Position numbers and translations under genes: made by a program. This document shows positions 11,916 to 23,974 of a stretch of 64,000 bases of DNA, piece after piece (the stretch's first letter is position 1; every line of letters begins with the position of its first letter). The DNA is taken from the NCBI RefSeq assembly GCF_001540865.1, contig NC_033631.1:1467532-1531531 (forward strand), written 5' to 3'. Under the pieces are notes generated by a model. The model was not told where the DNA came from. It saw only the letters and a list, made by a program, of their open reading frames with translations, and searched no databases. The stretch comes from Ananas comosus. Its lineage: Eukaryota > Streptophyta > Magnoliopsida > Poales > Bromeliaceae.

Positions 11916-12671
11916 CTCCGTTCTCGACCTGATGACTAGTTTATTGCTGTAGTTGTGTAAATACTCAGATCAATAGTAGATTACAAATTTTCTTAAAGGT
12001 TAAATATTGATAGCACATGTATACTTGATTTTAATAAACTTCTAATTTAGTTTAGAAATTAATATAGCTAAGTCAAAATTATAAAAAACTAAGAAGTTAA
12101 CTTTAATTTACAAATGTTATGAAAGGTGAACGTTTTTTCTTTCTTAATGCCCAGACGAAATGTAACTACATGCTAATTGATTGTGACACAAATTAGGAAG
12201 TTCTATTTGAATGTGGAAATAAAAAAATATAATAATAACACATTCTTTATAAATATTTTCTTGAATAATTAATTTCTATACGGTTGAAAGTTAGACATTT
12301 AATTTTCACTTCATAAAAAGGGTGTTGACAGCCATGCATTATTTGGAAGGATTACATATTTCACCTGTGGTGATTAGTTCTATACACTCTGAAATGAAAA
12401 ATGGAAGGCAAATATAAAATCCATTTTAGACAAATGGCCACACTCCTTAATTACCAAATGATTTATTCTTCTTGATTAAAATCCGAAGAATATGATTAAT
12501 GAAATGTTCATGTGTCTAAGAAAGGCCTTAATCACTCAAAATTACTTTCAAAAGGAAAATAATAAAATTGTGCCAAACTTAGGTCTTTGCATTTCAAGGA
12601 GTACGTGTCACGCACGCCCAATAGATTTGCTTGAGCACGTAAAATAGATTTTTAAGCGATTTTTAATTCAA
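11916..12671. repeat. Diverged copy of the 19-kb repeat family
   Basis: 12430-12620 aligns with 19500-19670 and 23430-23600: a run from GGCCACACTCC through CATGTGTC and AAGGCC to TTTCAAGGAGTA. The rest is AT-rich without a gene. Confidence 0.55.
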
Positions 12672-14265
12672 CTAGATTTTCACCCGTGCGATGCACGGCT
12701 AATATAATAATATAGAATAATAAAAATTATTATGTGATGATAACAAAAAGATTTTCTAATTAATTTTATATTTTTTAACAAATAAAAAAATATACTATCA
12801 ATCTTAATTATAGTACATATTAAAGTACACAAGCTAGAGAAAAAAAAAATTGGACCAAAGTAATATTCAACTAAAATGCAAAATTCAATCATGCTCTATT
12901 ATCTATGAATTGGTATGCAAAATAATTTACATTTACATATTGATGTGCGAAATAAAATGATAACTAAAATTGATATGAAAAATTATAAATGGCATTAATA
13001 TTTAAGCATATAATGAGATCAACTAAACTTTCATATTTGACCCAAATTAGAGTAAGCACACATATATTATGTTCCTACTGTCGCTTTTAAGATTCAAAAA
13101 TATATAGATGTTGGTTTTCAAGAAAATATAAAGAAAAAAAATTTTGTTGCATGAAGATGAAAAATTACATGAGTGACAGAAGGAAAAAAAATTACGAAAT
13201 AAAAATTACAGAAGTGACAGTAGGGAAATAATATGTTCTATTTTAAAGCATCAATATTTAAGAGCGAAGAAAATTACAGGAGTGATGTGAGTTTTAAATT
13301 TTTTCCTCTTTCCAAAAATGCCTCTATCCTTTTTTACTAATATTTTTATGTCCAAAAATTTTCAACCAATCATTTTAAATAATTAACTAAGTAATAATTT
13401 ATTCTCAAATAAAGATAAATATTTTTCCTTCTACGCGTAATATCCGCACCGCTAATTCTTTCGCAACATAATATCCATAAATTTCTTAAATATCTCAACA
13501 TAATTATAGGTGACTTTGAAATAAAATTTCCTTCATTATATGTGATTTTTAATAATATAGTAAAAGATATTAATTTTTGTGAAAATAAAAATATCAATTA
13601 ATTTTTGTGATAATATTATCCTCGCATTTATATCCTATTTTCTATCTTTTTATTTTATATTTGAACTTAACACGTAGATTATTTTTCCTAAAGCAGTAAT
13701 ATCCGCACCCGCCAATTCTTTGGCGTGAATTTCTCAAATATCTCAACATAATTATATGTGACTTTGAAATAAAATTAGATTTTTAATAATATTGTAAAAG
13801 ATACTATTTTCTTAAAAAATTTAATTTTAATTTTTCTAAAGTAGTCATATTCTCTAAAATAGAAAATCTATATTTGAGCTTAACACGTAGATTTTCTATA
13901 TAGTAAAAGATATTATTTTATAATTTTAAATAATTAATTATCTGTCAATACGAAATTTGAGTTTGCAACAGATTATTTTCACTGCGAAAAAATAATTCGC
14001 AACAGATTATTGCGTATTTAATTTTAAATAATTAATTAAACAAATAATTTTAAATAATTCGTAACCAAATATCCATATTTGAGTTTGACACGTGGCAAGC
14101 ATATAGAAAGCCACGTGTCAGCTTCTCACATAGGGTTCATTACACGTGGCAAGCATATAGAAATATCCATATTTGAGTTTGACACGTGGCAAGCATATAG
14201 AAAGCCACGTGTCAGCTTCTCACATAGGGTTCATTAAGGGTTCTACTTTTATATATAGTAATAGA
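12672..14265 (-). mobile_element. Non-autonomous Helitron, complete
   Basis: Read on the minus strand, the 5' end is TCTATTACTATATATAAAAG, a typical plant Helitron start, with host A before it. The 3' end is a hairpin with 6-bp stem CCGTGC/GCACGG and 3-base loop (12684-12698), then a short spacer and CTAG, followed by host T. Insertion between A and T without target duplication fits Helitrons. No RepHel helicase is encoded. The interior is AT-rich and its minus-strand 5' part holds a tandem G-box array (14069-14237). Confidence 0.85.
14069..14237. promoter_or_regulatory. Tandem repeat with five G-box (CACGTG) motifs
   Basis: A unit of about 94 bp starting ATATCCATATTTGAG is present almost twice (from 14069 and from 14163). 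CACGTG occurs at 14089-14094, 14112-14117, 14143-14148, 14183-14188 and 14206-14211. Contexts ACACGTGGC and GCCACGTGTC match ABRE/G-box sites bound by plant bZIP and bHLH factors, and they lie in inverted pairs. Whether they act on any gene is unknown. Confidence 0.55.
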
Positions 14266-15360
14266 TTCCACATGTAGCTTCTACTCCTTCAGAAAGTATT
14301 TTTAAGTGATTTGACATTGATATTTAGGCCCAATTTCGCTTAGTTTTTTAGAAATTTTTGGCTCAGAATTATTTTTGGGCTCAGTAGAGCATTTGACAAC
14401 GGGAGTTGCAAAATCTGATTCTGATTTCAGAATTAGAAAACTGATTTTGAAGGCCCCAGAATTAATTAGAAGCAGAAAAAAGCTACTTCTTGAAATCTGA
14501 TTCTGATTTCGGACTCAAACTTCAAATTTTTATTTTTATTTTAGATTTGCTGTTTAAATTTAAATTTAATTCTAATTTTTTAAATTTTAAATTCATATTT
14601 AAATTTTTAAATTTTAACTTTTCAAATCTAAAATTTAAAATTTATATTTTAAACTTTAAATTTTAAATTCTAATTTTAAAGTTCAAATCTCAAATTTTAG
14701 ATTTTAAAATTTCAAATTTCAAATTTCAAATTTAAGATAAAATTTAAAATTTGACATTTTATATTTTAAGATTTAAATTTAAAATTTTAAAAATTTAAAA
14801 TTTAAANTTAAATTTTGTACAATTTTAAAATTTTGAAATTTTAATTTTAATTCAAATTTAAATTTAAATTTTAAATTATTTTAAAATAAAATTTAATAAA
14901 AATATTACTTTATGGAAACATCAAAAAAATTTTGCCAATTAGCTTTACAAAATTATTTCAGAAAAATCAATTTTATCTAAACTCAGCCAACCGTTTTACA
15001 GCTTTTAACTAAAGTTACTTCTCCAAACCAAAAATCACCTTTTTAGAAATCACTCATCCAGAATTAAGGCCAAACGGACCCTTAGGTTTGGACCTAATAG
15101 CATATATCAATCTTTCACTCTAATTATTATTTTATGTAAGAGTAAAACAATTTAGAAACGTAGTTTAATTTATGTTAATAAATCAACTAAAGTTTAGAGG
15201 AGTTATTAGACAATGACTTTTAGTTGACGGGACTTACACATACTTTTTCTCATATTTTATTTAGTAATAGATAATTATATTATATATTTTATATTATCAT
15301 ATGATTATATAATAATACATATGTAACATCATTTTAAAACAAAAATTTAAAAAGCTGACA
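14266..15360. repeat. AAATTT-rich low-complexity region
   Basis: 14515-14890 is almost only permutations of AAATTT and AAATTTTAA, including an N at 14806. Flanks at 14330 (GGCCCAATTTCGC) and 15070 (GGCCAAACGGACCC) may be ends of a degraded MITE of the GGGTCCGTTTGGCC type. No gene is seen. Confidence 0.45.
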
Positions 15361-15369
15361 AAATTCCAT

Positions 15370-15985
15370 TGTCTTATCCATTAATATATCTCATCATGAT
15401 ATGATGTAGTATCGCATTGGTCAAATTATTTCGACGTGGATGTGTTTTTCTTGTTCGTTGTGTTGTTGGTATTCTTATAGATTCCAAATTATTAGTTGAG
15501 AGAAACCCCTTTCAATTAATTATACTAGTTGAGAGAGAAACTCCTTTCAAAGACATAATTAACTTTGCTTTCCATAAATTGCATCCTAAGAAATAGAGAA
15601 AAAGGAAATAAATAGTTTGAAATATTCTACTTAGTAAAGTTATTTTTTTTTAATTATTATTATTGGCTCCATTAGCCAGTAGTTATTAATTCTTCTAATT
15701 TGATTTGCAAAAATATTCTGATTAAACCATTAAGTCAGATAAAAACACTCATGAAATTGATAGTGCGTTCAATTTTCTAGATAAGAATCACTCTTCAATA
15801 AGCAATCAAAAACTTTCAATTTGACAATATCAAGTTTATAAATCAGAAATCTACCTGTGATGTATTTTCTTCAATATTTTTGTGTGGTCGAAAGTTAGAA
15901 GTTAGTATTTTACTTTATTATAGGATTGTATATTTTACCTACGAGGTAATTAGCCTTACCTTAAAAAATAACTTAAAATGCTGNA
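15370..15985. repeat. Diverged copy of the 19-kb repeat family
   Basis: Text around ATCGCATTGG, GACGTGGATGTG and GTTGTTGGTAT aligns with 16345-16420, 19735-19800 and 23665-23730. 15655-15810 aligns with 16620-16760 and 24700-24840. It is an old member of a local tandem duplication series and has no coding content. Confidence 0.55.
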
Positions 15986-15989
15986 TTGG

Positions 15990-16140
15990 CTGCAGTACCA
16001 ACTGCAGCAGTTGGGCCCATTCATGCGGATGCAACTACTGCAGTTGAGCCCAACTGCACCAAGCCAAACAAAAAAGTAATTGATGCATGCATTTCCAACT
16101 GCACTGCAGTTGGAAAAACATAGAACCAAACAGCCCCTTA
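15990..16140. repeat. CTGCAGTTG palindrome cluster
   Basis: CTGCAGTTG or its complement CAACTGCAG recurs several times in 150 bp, and the sequence ends AACCAAACAGCCCC. That right end is like MITEs inserted with a GGGGCTGTTTGG terminus. The left end is unclear because of an N at 15984. Confidence 0.4.
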
Positions 16141-16168
16141 ATTTCTTATATTAATTCTTATTTCTATC

Positions 16169-16324
16169 ACCGACCGTCCGCAGCGCAAGTGGCAAAAGGG
16201 CTTGGTGGTTGGTACCCGAGACCCAAGTTCGAATCCTAGTTTATTCACATTTCCAGATAAGTTTATTTTTAAATGAAATAAACAAAGCGGGGTAGCATGC
16301 TACCTTTCTCTCAAAAAAAAAAAA
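16169..16324 (+). mobile_element. tRNA-derived SINE with target duplication
   Basis: A 156-bp element carries RNA polymerase III promoter boxes: an A-box-like stretch around AGTGGCAAAAGGG and a B-box AGTTCGAATCC. It ends in a poly-A tail. A 16-bp target duplication AATTCTTATTTCTATC flanks it at 16153-16168 and 16325-16340, so it inserted by LINE-type priming and is fairly young. Related copies are at 23895-24060 (minus) and, truncated, at 19966-20058 (minus). Confidence 0.85.
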
Positions 16325-16340
16325 AATTCTTATTTCTATC

Positions 16341-16960
16341 GTGTGGTATTGCATCGGCCAAGTTCTTTGGACGATGATGTGTTTCTCTTGTTCGACGTGT
16401 TGTTGGTATTCTCTTTAAAGAAAACAAGAAAAAATTTTAAGATTAGTTCTACCCGAATCCAAATTAATGATCCGAGGATCGATCCAACAACAAAACAATA
16501 TGGACCAAGTTGGTTGGCGTTTTGCAATTAATTCAATTATTATTAGTTGAGAGTAACACCTCTGTATATAAAATTTTATGTACACTATTTAGTTGGAATT
16601 TTTTACTTAGCCAAAACTTTTTTATATTTAATGATTCTATTAGCTATAGTTGTAAATTGTTATAATATTATTTGCTAAAATCTGGTTAAATTATTATGTT
16701 TAATAAAATCACTCGTGAATTTGATAATACTTTCAATTTTTTTCAGATAAAAAATCACTCTTCAACTTTAGGATGGCATGCATATATATGGTTAATTATG
16801 GCGTTAATTTTCATACTTTTTAACCCAAGTTTTATGTGGAAACGTACCAAGGACTCTCTAGTATGGGAATCTAACCCTCTAGAATTCTAATTTTAGTTTT
16901 TAAATATAATCGATTTAAGTTCTATTAGTCTACTATTAAAAATAGTCGTTAGCTCTATTA
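16341..16960. repeat. Diverged copy of the 19-kb repeat family
   Basis: It aligns with 19735-19960 (GTTGTTGGTAT through CCAAGTTGG and GGCGTTTT) and then with 24690-24900. The SINE at 16169-16324 interrupts this copy. No coding content. Confidence 0.55.
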
Positions 16961-16966
16961 AAACTG

Positions 16967-17820
16967 TCACAACCTGAACCACGTACACCACTACTTGGTT
17001 AAGTCGCGATCACCGCACCTCCATAGAATTCAAATCCGACATTTGAATTTGAATCCTATGGACGTGCTTTAGTGAAAGAACTTACATCTACTAGCAGTCG
17101 GAGGGGAAATTAGAGCCGTACAACCAAACATCCAATCATGTATACTACAATAAAGTACGAATATATGCAATATGAAACGAAACTAAGTACAAGCTACTTG
17201 TGTGTGTGTCGTCTCACCATGTAGTCCGCATGGAATAACAAGGCCCAAACAAAAAAGGTTACGATCCTTAAGGAGTCAACTAACGCATGCAAATCAACAT
17301 GCATAATTTACAATGATATCCGTGAATCATGCTATGCATCATGCTAGACGGCCGTACCTCGCAAATCTGGTGCGGCAACACAGACTCAGCAATCCAACAT
17401 ATATACTCGACCCAAACACGCCACTTAGCATCTCCACACCCACACCTACGTCCGTTCACCAGTGCATCGCTCTAGAATAGCTCATCATAACATACCATGG
17501 TATTGTACAAAAGTGTACATTATTCATTCTCTGTGATACTATCTGTGGCGCACCTCTTTGATCACAATGTGCTGGTCGTCCTGGCGTACACTAATCATCC
17601 CAATTGATCTAACTATGAGTATTGCTCAGTATAGTATCCCTACATGATGTATGCTAGGCTCTCGACACCTTACCTGTATCCTGATATAGTCCTAAGGTGT
17701 ACAGACATTAGAATCAAATTTAACCTTGTCACTCTTGACAACGTTAAGTCATGTACCGACCTACTAAATTCGGCATACATCGACTCACTGTGTCATACTC
17801 TACATCTCTACTTCACAGAC
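16967..17820 (-). mobile_element. Probable LTR-retrotransposon LTR fragment
   Basis: It begins TGTCACAACCTGAACC. On the minus strand it would end GGTTCAGGTTGTGACA, as gypsy LTRs often do. Base composition differs sharply from the AT-rich flank. No second end or target duplication was found. A frame at 17644 runs from here into the CT-rich tract and is not a plausible gene. Confidence 0.35.
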
Positions 17821-17872
17821 CAAACCTCTCTCTCTCTCTCTCTCTCACTCTCTCTCTCCACCCCCTCCCCAG

Positions 17873-17910
<38 letters not shown>

Positions 17911-18350
17911 GTCTTCTACGTTTGGCGCAAGGGGTGGCGGGCTGCCCGCACATGCACCCCCCCTCCGGCTTCTCTCCCTCTCCTCCTCTCTCTCTCCCCA
18001 CCAAAGCCCCCTTGGCTCTCACCTCTCTCTCTCTCTTCCCCGCGTGCGCGCGACCCGCGCCGCGCGTGCGCGCTGAGAGAGCTCTCTCTCTCTCCCCCCC
18101 TTTACCTCTCCCTTCCCCCCCTCGGGTCTCTTCCTCTCTCTCCCGGCCCCCCTCTCTCCCCCTTTTTTCCTCTTCCTCCCCTCCCGGCTCTCTCTCTTTC
18201 CTCCTCTTCTCTCCCTCTCCCAAGCGCGAGTGGGTGGCGCGAGCGGGCGCGGTCGCCGGCAAGGGGCGCGCGAGCTGGGCGGCCGCAGGCGCGGGCGCGG
18301 GCTGGCGCGGGTCCTCTCTCTCTTCTTCTTCTTCTTTTTTTACCTCCTTT
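17821..18350. repeat. CT-rich microsatellite and GC-rich tract
   Basis: (CT)n runs lie at 17825-17860 and 17876-17905, followed by a pyrimidine-rich tract and a GC-rich block at 18225-18310. The long overlapping frames here (Ser/Leu/Pro-rich on the plus strand, Arg/Glu-rich on the minus strand) are what such repeats give in any frame. Confidence 0.7.
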
Positions 18351-18692
18351 CTAATTTTTTTTATTATTTTGTATGGCTGTGGATAAAAAATTAAAAATTA
18401 AAATAAAATCTAAAATTTAATTTTAAATTAAAATTTAAATCCGAATCCGAACTCGAATCCGATGGATTTTACAAATCCATATCCAAATCCGAACCCGATC
18501 AAGGCTCCGAAACCTGGGTCCGAAAATCCTAACCCACAATAATATTTAAATAATTTTTTTAATTTCTCTCTCTCTTCAATTTTTTTGAAGCTTAAAATTT
18601 AAAATTAGATTTGAAAATTAAAAAAAATAAAAATTTGAAAATATTTTAGGAATTGCGTAAATTTTCCGCCGCGAAGCGCGGGCTTTCACTAG
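18351..18692 (+). mobile_element. Helitron-like 3' end
   Basis: CCGCG-AAG-CGCGG (18669-18681) is a GC hairpin followed by about 7 bases and CTAG (18689-18692), then T. This matches a Helitron 3' terminus. The point where CTAG ends is exactly where the long duplication with 22626 begins, so it behaves as an insertion edge. The 5' TC end could not be located, so the true start may lie further left than given. Confidence 0.55.
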
Positions 18693-20058
18693 TTACCATA
18701 AATTTTACAACTTGTCTCACATCAAATTCTAACATCATATTTTTTTCAAAATAGAACTTTATAATTACATTTCCATCTCCCTAGAGTATTACAAATATAT
18801 CTTTAATTAGTTCCGTACAACTTGTTAGCTAAAAATAAGGTGGACAAACTATCTATTGTGCCATACTCTTGCCTCCATTCGATGCCTCAATAGTGGATGG
18901 ACTTACAAAATGGGAATAAAAACTGTAAATATAGTTCCTAGTGGGTACAACAATCTGATGAAAAGGTTCGACCAACCATATTTAAAGAATGCATAATATA
19001 GAAGAAATGATGATATAATATAACTAAAGAAAATCTTATATAACAACTAGCTAAATGCTGCATGTGAGGAAATTAAGTAACCAATCATCAAGTATGTGAA
19101 TATTATTTTTGTGTGGTTAATTAGAAGTTAGGGATTTGATTTTTTCTCTCCATTGAAGGTCTTGGGCATCCTTGATTTTACAGAATGGCATATTTCAAAT
19201 CGGAAGTGATTTATCTTATTATTAAAAATAGCTTGAAAACGAAATATACTATTCTATTATTGACATTTGACCATATTTGACCCCAATAAATTAAAAATCA
19301 TTATATTGAATAGTACATCACCAGATAACTTGGTCCTGCGAATACATATCCTAGCTACTAGTTGGAAGCTAGGAGTTCGATTTTTATTTCAGAAAAGATT
19401 TTGTTAACTTTTATTTGGTAGGATAACATATATACTTTCCTTACGAGATGACTATTTTTGTTGAAAAGATAATTTCTTGACGGCGGAATATAGTATCCAT
19501 TCTAGATAATTGGCCATACTCCATAATTACCAAATAATATATGCTTTTTGATTAAAATCAAAGTAAAATATTGAATAAAATATTCATGTGTCGAAGTAAG
19601 GCCTCACTCATCAGAGTTACATTTAAAAGGAAAATTAATAAAATAATATGCGTTTCAAGGAGTATATATATTGCATGTGGATCCGTATGTTACTAGTTTG
19701 TTAATTGTATATTAATTCTTATTTCTACAATATGGTCTCGCATTGGCCAAACACTTTTGGACGTGGATGTGCCGTTCTTGTTTGATATGTTGTTGGTATC
19801 CTCTACATGTAAGAAAACACACAAAAAATAAAAACAGAAAAAAAAAGAAAAAAAATATTTAAATAAGAAACTTTAGTTCCATACCTGGCTTGATCCAGAG
19901 GATCCAAACAACAAATTAAACTAGGCCGACCAAGTTGGTCGGCGTTTTAAAATTCAATTACTCTTTTTTTTTTTCTTTTTTTTTCTTTTTTTTTTTTTAA
20001 GAGAGAGATAGATAGCACAGTATCCGTTTCTTTTATTTCATTCAGAAACAAACTTAGC
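18693..20058. repeat. Recent 1.36-kb direct duplication, copy 1
   Basis: It is almost identical to 22626-23974, with only scattered substitutions and differing poly-T and poly-A lengths. It starts right after the Helitron-like CTAG end and stops inside a SINE. It belongs to the same family as the older copies at 12.4, 15.4 and 16.3 kb. No gene. Confidence 0.9.
19966..20058 (-). mobile_element. SINE, 5'-truncated
   Basis: A T-rich run (poly-A tail on the minus strand) is followed by AAGAGAGAGATAG and text identical to 23915-23974. It stops at AACTTAGC, where the full SINE at 23895-24060 continues. Its 5' half, with both promoter boxes, is missing. Confidence 0.7.
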
Positions 20059-20753
20059 AAATTATCGGCCTATAAACAAATGTAATGTGTCCATATCAAA
20101 CATTAATGCTCTACATATTATATCATTAATCACAATAATACCTGCCAAGACGTTGTTGATAGCATGTTGATCCTCCACCTGGCAGCAAATACACAGTAAC
20201 TGTTGGAATCTCTTAGGATGATGCAATGTGGATGTGTGTCTAGTTAATACAGTAGAAGGCGGAGCCACTGTAGATTATCTTGGGGTCAATAAAGTTGAAG
20301 CAATAGATGAGGCTCAGTTTTCTCCCCACGAACATTCAGTTTGCATGTGGCATGGTTGCCTGCACTTGAAGCATTACCTCTTGCGTTGATCGCATTGCTG
20401 TAGTCAAGGAGGCCTATTGCAGATTATACAACTTATCGCAGATTGGCAACTATATGCCTTAGGAGTACGAGATCACGAGTGAGATACTTGGGTGATTGCT
20501 GCGAGCTAAACTAACCATCGGAGCCACCCGTTGATTGCTTATTTCCCTTGTCCTTATCAAAAGCTTTGCACTTCTCCCATGCGATAGCATTTCATTGCTC
20601 CACCCATAATGTCCTATCCAAAGTTCTGTTAAAAATTTGTAACTTCAGAGAGTGGGCTAGTTTGTAATTCTTCAGCCGTGATCTCCACTCAAAACAATTT
20701 GCTTTATATCTATTATCCCGAACAACATACGAGATGCAATTGACTATGTGGGA
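20059..20753. other. Unassigned sequence between the duplicates
   Basis: Composition is more GC-rich than the flanks. Minus-strand frames of 65-68 codons are present but match no family I recognise. It may be decayed retrotransposon interior, given the gypsy gag further right on the same strand. Confidence 0.35.
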
Positions 20754-21304
20754 TGTGACGCCCCAACTTCCTAGGGGGTCATCCATCATAGGACTACTCT
20801 CGTTCTAGCACGCTTAACTCTCTTAACCTCTTGGGCGTAGCCACCACCCAAAATACTTAAGCCGGATTAACAGTTTTAGCTCTATTATATCTTATACATA
20901 AGACTACCTAGGGTTTCACATCCCTCCCCCCTTAAGCCTTGATGTACTCGTCAGGCTCAGACTCACAAGTACTAGGCAATGTGCGACTTGTCTCGCTAGC
21001 CTAAACCGACTTTGTGGTAAGCTGCACTTCTTCCACAATAGTCAACAGCATGAGAGCCTCCCTCTCCCCGCTGTATAATGCTGACTTAGCCGAGACTTAT
21101 CTCACACTTCTGGTTGGTAATTAGCTCTGATACCAACTGTGATGCCCCAACTTTTCAGGGGATCACCCATCATTCGACTACTCCCATTCTAGCATGCTTA
21201 ACTCTCTTAACATCTTGGGCCTAGCCACTATCCAAAATGCTTAAGCCAAGTTAAGAGTTTTAGTCATATTATATCTTATATATAGAACTATCTGTGATCT
21301 CGCA
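20754..21304 (-). mobile_element. TRIM retrotransposon, 551 bp, complete
   Basis: Terminal direct repeats of 167 bp lie at 20754-20920 and 21138-21304. They open TGTGACGCC/TGTGATGCC and close in CA on the plus strand. Read on the minus strand, the right repeat is followed after two bases by TGGTATCAGAGC, the initiator tRNA-Met primer-binding site. The left repeat is preceded by a purine tract (AAGGGGGGAGGGA). The 5-bp target duplication TGGGA is at 20749-20753 and 21305-21309. It encodes nothing. A sibling lies at 26042-26518. Confidence 0.9.
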
Positions 21305-22070
21305 TGGGAGAACTCTCGCTCTTATTTTCGCACCAAGCTATTCCCCTGTCACAACTTCTGAAAATCCTCCTCCATTTTTTTTTCACACTATCAAGGAAGT
21401 ATGCATCAAACAACGTTCTCCAAAACTCCTCCCACTTTGGAGGGGGCAAGTTAGTAAGTCAGTTTTGCTTGACACTTTTCCACCATAATTAGGCTATCTT
21501 TACCAAATAATGTGTGGCTAGGGGCACATTATGTCAGTCCACAGTGCACAAGTCTACGAACAACTTCTTTGTCAAATCCACCCATGTCGCCACTATCCAC
21601 AGGTCCCATGGTTTCCCCATCAAAAGTAGGCGAGTTACACGTTTTAAAGGTTGGGAGGCTTGCACTTGCTTCCTCTCCGCTTCCAACATCGTATGATCTG
21701 GGGCCGAAGTGTCACAAGCCATTGGAGGGCTACTCATCGCAACTACTGACTGTGCGAGGTGCATCGCGACTAGTGTGGCCATGATATATACTCCTCCCTC
21801 GGTAGCATTGTAAAAATTCACCGGGGGCTTGGTCCGATCCTAATCTGACTTCATAGCTTCCACATACTATGACATCATCTTTTGGTATGGTGTGTACTTT
21901 TTGCTTGGCCTGTTGTTGGGATGCCTTGGCTTGTCTCTCAAATAGTCCAATTAGTGTGGCCACTTGCTCACAACACTCTCAGACTTCGCTCAGTCCGAAT
22001 TGTTTGGGCACCTCGAGTGACAGTGTCGAAGTAGGCCTCATCTGAAGTGGCCCATGACATGCCATTATTT
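21305..22070 (-). pseudogene. Degenerate Ty3/gypsy gag
   Basis: On the minus strand, 21440 down to about 21345 encodes PKWEEFWRTLFDAYFLDSV. This is the capsid motif of plant gypsy gag (Retrotrans_gag family), in which a W..F...F...Y pattern is conserved. Upstream frames (21730-21963, beginning MATLIGLFERQA) show Gln-rich sequence typical of the region before capsid. Frames shift and stops interrupt, so no intact protein remains. The TRIM at 20754-21304 sits just downstream. No pol domain is visible. Confidence 0.55.
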
Positions 22071-22625
22071 CCTGAAATGCAAAGACATTGATTAATAACT
22101 CGACGCACTAGGTCAAATGCAACACTACATCAAATGCAATATAACACGCACAATTTAATTAACTCAATTAGGTGAAAGTTATGCATAGACACTTATTCCC
22201 ATTTTAGGGCATCATGTTGTCGGCAGCCAGCATAATCACCCAAAATTGAGAGTAAGCAACACCTTGGATCCATCTCCAGTAAGCCTTTAAAGACATGCAA
22301 GACTGACTCAACCCAATTGACTCGACTTCCACTATAATTTATAGATCATTGCCTTTCATGCGCCTGAGTCCTTAAGGTCATCCAATGCCTAGGATTTGCT
22401 TGGTCCACCTAAACAGTTTTAGTCCCCTGATACCACCTTAATTGTTATGCCTGGGCCCACAGCAGAAGCCCCTGAGGGGATGTACCCAGACCTACTGTAC
22501 GAATGGAGTTTTCCCTACCCGCACAAAGCATCACAAATCCTATACATTTTTATTCACATGGAACGCAAATGTACATAATTATATTTACATAGTGGGCATC
22601 AATAAGAGCATCATGAAGGTAACTA
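22071..22625 (-). mobile_element. Gypsy leader and LTR remnant
   Basis: On the minus strand, TGGTATCAGGGGAC (about 22421-22434) resembles a primer-binding site, and just before it a sequence ends GGCATAACA (LTR-end-like). With the gag downstream this reads as the 5' part of a minus-strand gypsy element. The LTR is cut at the duplication boundary at 22626. Confidence 0.4.
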
Positions 22626-23974
22626 TTACCATAAATTCTACAACTTGTCTCACATCAAATTCTAACATCATATTTTTCCAAAATAGAACTTTATAATTAC
22701 ACTTCCATCTCCCTAAAGTATTACAAATATATCTTTAATTAGTTCCGTACAACTTGTTAGCTAAAAATAAGGTGGACAAACTATCTATTGTGCCATACTC
22801 TGACCTTGATCCGATGCCCCAATAGTGGATGGACTTACAAAATGGGAATAAAAACTGTAAATATAGTTCCTAGTGGGTACAACAATCTGATGAAAAGGTT
22901 CGACCAATCAGATTTAAAGGATGCATAATATAGAAGAAATGATGATATAATATAACTAAAGAAAATCTTATATAACATCTAGCTAAATGCTGCATGTGAG
23001 GAAATTAAGTAACCAATCATCAAGTATGTGAATATTATTTTTGTGTGGTTAATTAGAAGTTAGGGATTTGATTTTTTCTCTCCATTGAAGGTCTTGGGCA
23101 TCCTTGATTTTACAGAATGGCATATTTCAAATCGGAAGTGATTTATCTTATTATTAAAAATAGCTTGAAAACGAAATATACTATTCTATTATTGACATTT
23201 GACCATATTTGACCCCAATAAATTAAAAATCATTATATTGAATAGTACATCACCAGATAACTTGGTCCTGCGAATACATATCCTAGCTACTAGTTGGAAG
23301 CTAGGAGTTCGATTTTTATTTCAGAAAAGATTTTGTTAACTTTTATTTGGTAGGATAACATATATACTTTCCTTACGAGATGACTATTTTTGTTGAAAAG
23401 ATAATTTCTTGACGGCGGAATATAGTATCCATTCTAGATAATTGGCCATACTCCATAATTACCAAATAATATATGCTTTTTGATTAAAATCAAAGTAAAA
23501 TATTGAATAAAATATTCATGTGTCGAAGTAAGGCCTCACTCATCAGAGTTACATTTAAAAGGAAAATTAATAAAATAATATGCGTTTCAAGGAGTATATA
23601 TATTGCATGTGGATCCGTATGTTACTAGTTTGTTAATTGTATATTAATTCTTATTTCTACAATATGGTCTCGCATTGGCCAAACACTTTTGGACGTGGAT
23701 GTGCCGTTCTTGTTTGATATGTTGTTGGTATCCTCTACATGTAAGAAAACACACAAAAAAAAAAAACAGAAAAAAAAAAGAAAAAAAATATTTAAATCAG
23801 AAACTTTAGTTCCAAACCTGGCTTGATCCAGAGGATCCAAACAACAAATTAAACTAGGCCGACCAAGTTGGTCGGCGTTTTAAAATTCAATTACTTTTTT
23901 TTTTTTTTTTTTTTAAGAGAGAGATAGATAGCACACTATCCGTTTCTTTTATTTCATTCAGAAATAAACTTAGC
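22626..23974. repeat. Recent 1.36-kb direct duplication, copy 2
   Basis: Near-identical partner of 18693-20058, offset about 3.93 kb. It continues past 23974 into the rest of the SINE, which copy 1 lacks. Confidence 0.9.

Noticed and set aside
16169..16324. A tRNA gene, from the A- and B-box motifs
   Set aside because: No cloverleaf or anticodon arm fits; the poly-A tail and 16-bp target duplication make it a SINE.
17644..18386. Open frames of 149-236 codons on both strands
   Set aside because: They translate CT-microsatellite and GC-rich tracts into Ser/Leu/Pro or Arg/Glu runs in several frames at once. No domain, and an AT-rich context without splice logic.
18693..23974. The 1.36-kb direct repeats as LTRs of one retrotransposon
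   Set aside because: They do not begin TG or end CA, have no primer site next to the inner edge, and one edge falls in the middle of a SINE.
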